A stretch of 64,000 bases of DNA from Affinibrenneria salicis (GTDB taxonomy: Bacteria; Pseudomonadota; Gammaproteobacteria; Enterobacterales; Enterobacteriaceae), in contig NZ_VYKJ01000001.1 in assembly GCF_008710095.1 (NCBI RefSeq), positions 806,001 to 870,000 on the forward strand, given 5' to 3'. Below the pieces are notes generated by a model. That model saw only the letters and a program-made list of their open reading frames with translations, was not told where the DNA came from and searched no databases. The translations under genes were made by a program, and so were the position numbers. Positions 62,222-64,000 of this stretch are shown here, piece by piece (the stretch's first letter is position 1; every line of letters begins with the position of its first letter).

Positions 62222-63655
62222 TTATTCATCCAGCGGCAGTTGACCGGTAACCCGATAGAGCTCGGCCAGCGAGGTTACGCCGCGGTTAACCAGCTCCAGA
62301 CCGGCATGAAACAGCGACGTTCGCGGGATGACGCCGCCGCACGCCGCAGCGGTTAGATTTTCGGCCAGCGCCTGTTGCAGCGGCGGCGTCACCGGCATCA
62401 AATGATAAATCGCTGTGCGGCCATAGTAGCCGGAAAAGCAGTGCTGGCAGCCCTGCGCGCGCCAGCTGGTCAGCGGCCCGCGCCACAGTTCGGCTGGCAA
62501 TAGCGGCGGCGTTTCATCGGGCTGCCGGCAGTGAGGACATAGCCGGCGCACCAGGCGCTGCGCTATCACCAGCTTTAACGCCGAGGCGAGCAGATAGCCG
62601 GGGATACCGAGATTCGCCAGCCGGGTCAGCGTTTCCGCTGCGGAGTTGGTGTGCAGCGTCGACAGCACCAGATGACCGGTCTGCGCCGCTTTTACCGCAA
62701 TTTCGGCCGTTTCCGCATCGCGGATTTCGCCGATCATAATGACATCCGGATCCTGTCTTAACAGCGCGCGCAGTATACGGGCGAAGGTCAGATCGGCTTT
62801 TGGGTTGATCGCGGTCTGGTTGATGCCGTCGAGCGGAATTTCGATCGGATCCTCCACGCTGCATATGTTGCGCGTGATGTCATTGAGCCAGCGAATCGCG
62901 CTGTATAGCGTCACCGTTTTGCCGCTGCCTGTCGGGCCGGTGACCAGTATCATTCCCTGCGGCAGACTGAGTATCCGACGCAAATGGCGCAGCGCCGGTT
63001 CGGGCAGCCCGAGATTTTCCAGCCGCAGTTCCTGCTGGCGGGTTTGCAGGATGCGCAATACGATTTTCTCGCCGAAATGAACCGGCAGGGTGGCGATGCG
63101 CAGGGAGTAAGGCTGGCGATCCAGCGTCAGGCTGAACTGACCATCCTGCGGCAGCCTGCGCTCGGCGATATTCAGTCCGGCCATGATCTTGAGCCGCGCG
63201 TTGATTTGCAACGCCAGTTCGGCCGGCGGCGCGCTGACGGTTTGCAATACGCCGTCGATGCGCAGACGAATACGGTAATCCGGCCGCACGGGTTCAAAAT
63301 GAATATCCGAAGCGCGACGCTGAATCGCCAGACGCAGCGTTTGGTTGATAAGCTGCACCACTGGCGCATCCGCGCGTTCGTCGCCGTCAATGGCGTCGGC
63401 GGCTTCTGTATCTGCGTCAGACGCCGCATGGCTGCCGGCGCTTTCCGGCTGATTGATCCGTTGTTCAAAACGCGCCGCGGGCCACTGTTCCACCAGCACC
63501 CGTCGGTTGCTGGCGAAGCGCAGTGCGGTCAGCATTTCCGCCCCGGCCGCGCCGCTGACGGCCACCGTCAGGGTCTGGTCATCCAGCGCCAGAGGTAAAG
63601 CATGGTAACGACGGCAAAGCGTCTGCAGTTCCGCGCTCATTGAGGTCAGCGGCAT
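62222..63655 (-). CDS. hofB: type IV pilus assembly ATPase
   Basis: 477 residues of the GspE/PilB family. Walker A is GPTGSGKT (240-247), the Asp box DPIEIPLDGINQT follows, Walker B is DPDVIMIGEIRDAETAEIA and the His box is GHLVLSTLHTNSAAETL. C-terminal cysteine pairs (LCPHC, CQHC) form the zinc site of this group. It powers pilin assembly. ATG 63655 is used; a second ATG at 63640 is possible and matches the E. coli start better in length. Confidence 0.9.
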   Translation of the reverse strand: MPLTSMSAELQTLCRRYHALPLALDDQTLTVAVSGAAGAEMLTALRFASNRRVLVEQWPAARFEQRINQPESAGSHAASDADTEAADAIDGDERADAPVVQLINQTLRLAIQRRASDIHFEPVRPDYRIRLRIDGVLQTVSAPPAELALQINARLKIMAGLNIAERRLPQDGQFSLTLDRQPYSLRIATLPVHFGEKIVLRILQTRQQELRLENLGLPEPALRHLRRILSLPQGMILVTGPTGSGKTVTLYSAIRWLNDITRNICSVEDPIEIPLDGINQTAINPKADLTFARILRALLRQDPDVIMIGEIRDAETAEIAVKAAQTGHLVLSTLHTNSAAETLTRLANLGIPGYLLASALKLVIAQRLVRRLCPHCRQPDETPPLLPAELWRGPLTSWRAQGCQHCFSGYYGRTAIYHLMPVTPPLQQALAENLTAAACGGVIPRTSLFHAGLELVNRGVTSLAELYRVTGQLPLDE

Positions 63656-63660
63656 GGCGT

Positions 63661-64000
63661 TTACCCCGCGCTGTCGTCGAAACGAAAAACATCCTGGCAG
63701 GCCGCCTGGAGATTCTCCGACCCGGCGGCGACGGCGCAGCGGCGCGTCCAGCGCAGGCCGTCGCTGTCCGACTCGCGTTTCGGCGTGAGCGCCACGCTCA
63801 GCCCCTGCAGCGTACTCTGGCCGCTGAGCGTAATCACGCCTTTATCCACGACGATCTTGCTGATATAGCGCGAACTTTTACCGTCCGGAATGCCCTGACT
63901 GCCGGCGCTGCAGCCAGCGATGTCGCCGCTTTCCAGCGCGCAGAGATCCACCGCTGTTTTATAGGGCACCATGGCCTGCAGCATATCGGTCAGCGCCGCC
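63661..64000 (-). CDS. ppdD: major pilin of the type IV pilus, partial (N-terminus beyond window)
   Basis: Only the C-terminal ~112 residues are in the window; the frame continues past 64000 with AALTDMLQAMVPYKTAVDLC. The globular pilin domain shows a cysteine pair near the start (LCALESGDIAGC) and another pair near the end (CAVAAGSENLQAAC). The N-terminal methylation site and first helix lie outside. Its stop is 5 nt from the hofB start. The identification rests on position and on the pilin-like cysteine pattern. Confidence 0.85.
   Translation of the reverse strand, partial: AALTDMLQAMVPYKTAVDLCALESGDIAGCSAGSQGIPDGKSSRYISKIVVDKGVITLSGQSTLQGLSVALTPKRESDSDGLRWTRRCAVAAGSENLQAACQDVFRFDDSAG

Overview
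The window reads as chromosome of an enterobacterium (Enterobacterales). The right-hand 48 kb carries conserved enterobacterial blocks in the expected order: ilvBN with its valine/leucine-coded leader, thiBPQ with a TPP riboswitch, sgrR with the SgrS/SgrT RNA, the leuLABCD operon, ilvIH, cra, alaE, the complete mra/dcw cell-wall and division cluster from mraZ to lpxC, dciA, secM-secA, mutT, yacG-zapD-coaE, guaC and the hofC-hofB-ppdD pilus operon. The protein sequences, the presence of both AHAS I and AHAS III, and the VgrG/DUF2169 secretion island suggest a Pectobacteriaceae member (Brenneria, Pectobacterium or Dickeya type). That assignment is inference.

Region 1 (about 1-10,600) is AT-rich, gene-poor and decayed. 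It holds an array of at least eight small membrane-anchored proteins of DUF3592 type. Between them lie broken 3' ends of type VI secretion VgrG spike genes (beta-helix/DUF2345 repeats plus variable C-terminal tails). An IS5-family transposase relic, a ~170-bp inverted-repeat element and several copies of a dispersed ~125-195-bp repeat are scattered through it. One ~3-kb unit is tandemly duplicated. I read this as a graveyard of vgrG-tail/partner modules that accumulated by recombination, with the partner genes better preserved than the vgrG tails. This is the most interesting part of the window.

Region 2 (10,629-15,263) switches abruptly to GC-rich sequence. It encodes a compact four-gene T6SS accessory cassette on the + strand: DUF2169 plus pentapeptide repeats, a second pentapeptide-repeat protein, DUF3540, and a PAAR-like DUF4150 protein. 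No recognisable toxin is attached or adjacent.

Region 3 (15,435-28,334, mostly - strand) is ilvBN, thiQPB, sgrR and leuDCBA with four RNA-level regulatory elements: the IvbL and LeuL leader peptides, a TPP riboswitch and SgrS. Region 4 (28,768-35,069) has an acyl-CoA synthetase-like gene, ilvIH, cra and alaE. Region 5 (35,920-53,761) is the dcw cluster: peptidoglycan precursor synthesis (murE, F, D, C, G, mraY, ddlB), septal synthesis (ftsI, ftsW, ftsL, ftsQ), the FtsZ ring (ftsA, ftsZ) and lipid A commitment (lpxC), in one long tightly packed + strand transcription unit. Region 6 (53,775-64,000) covers dciA, secM-secA, mutT, yacG-zapD-coaE, guaC and the type IV pilus genes, with ppdD cut by the right edge.
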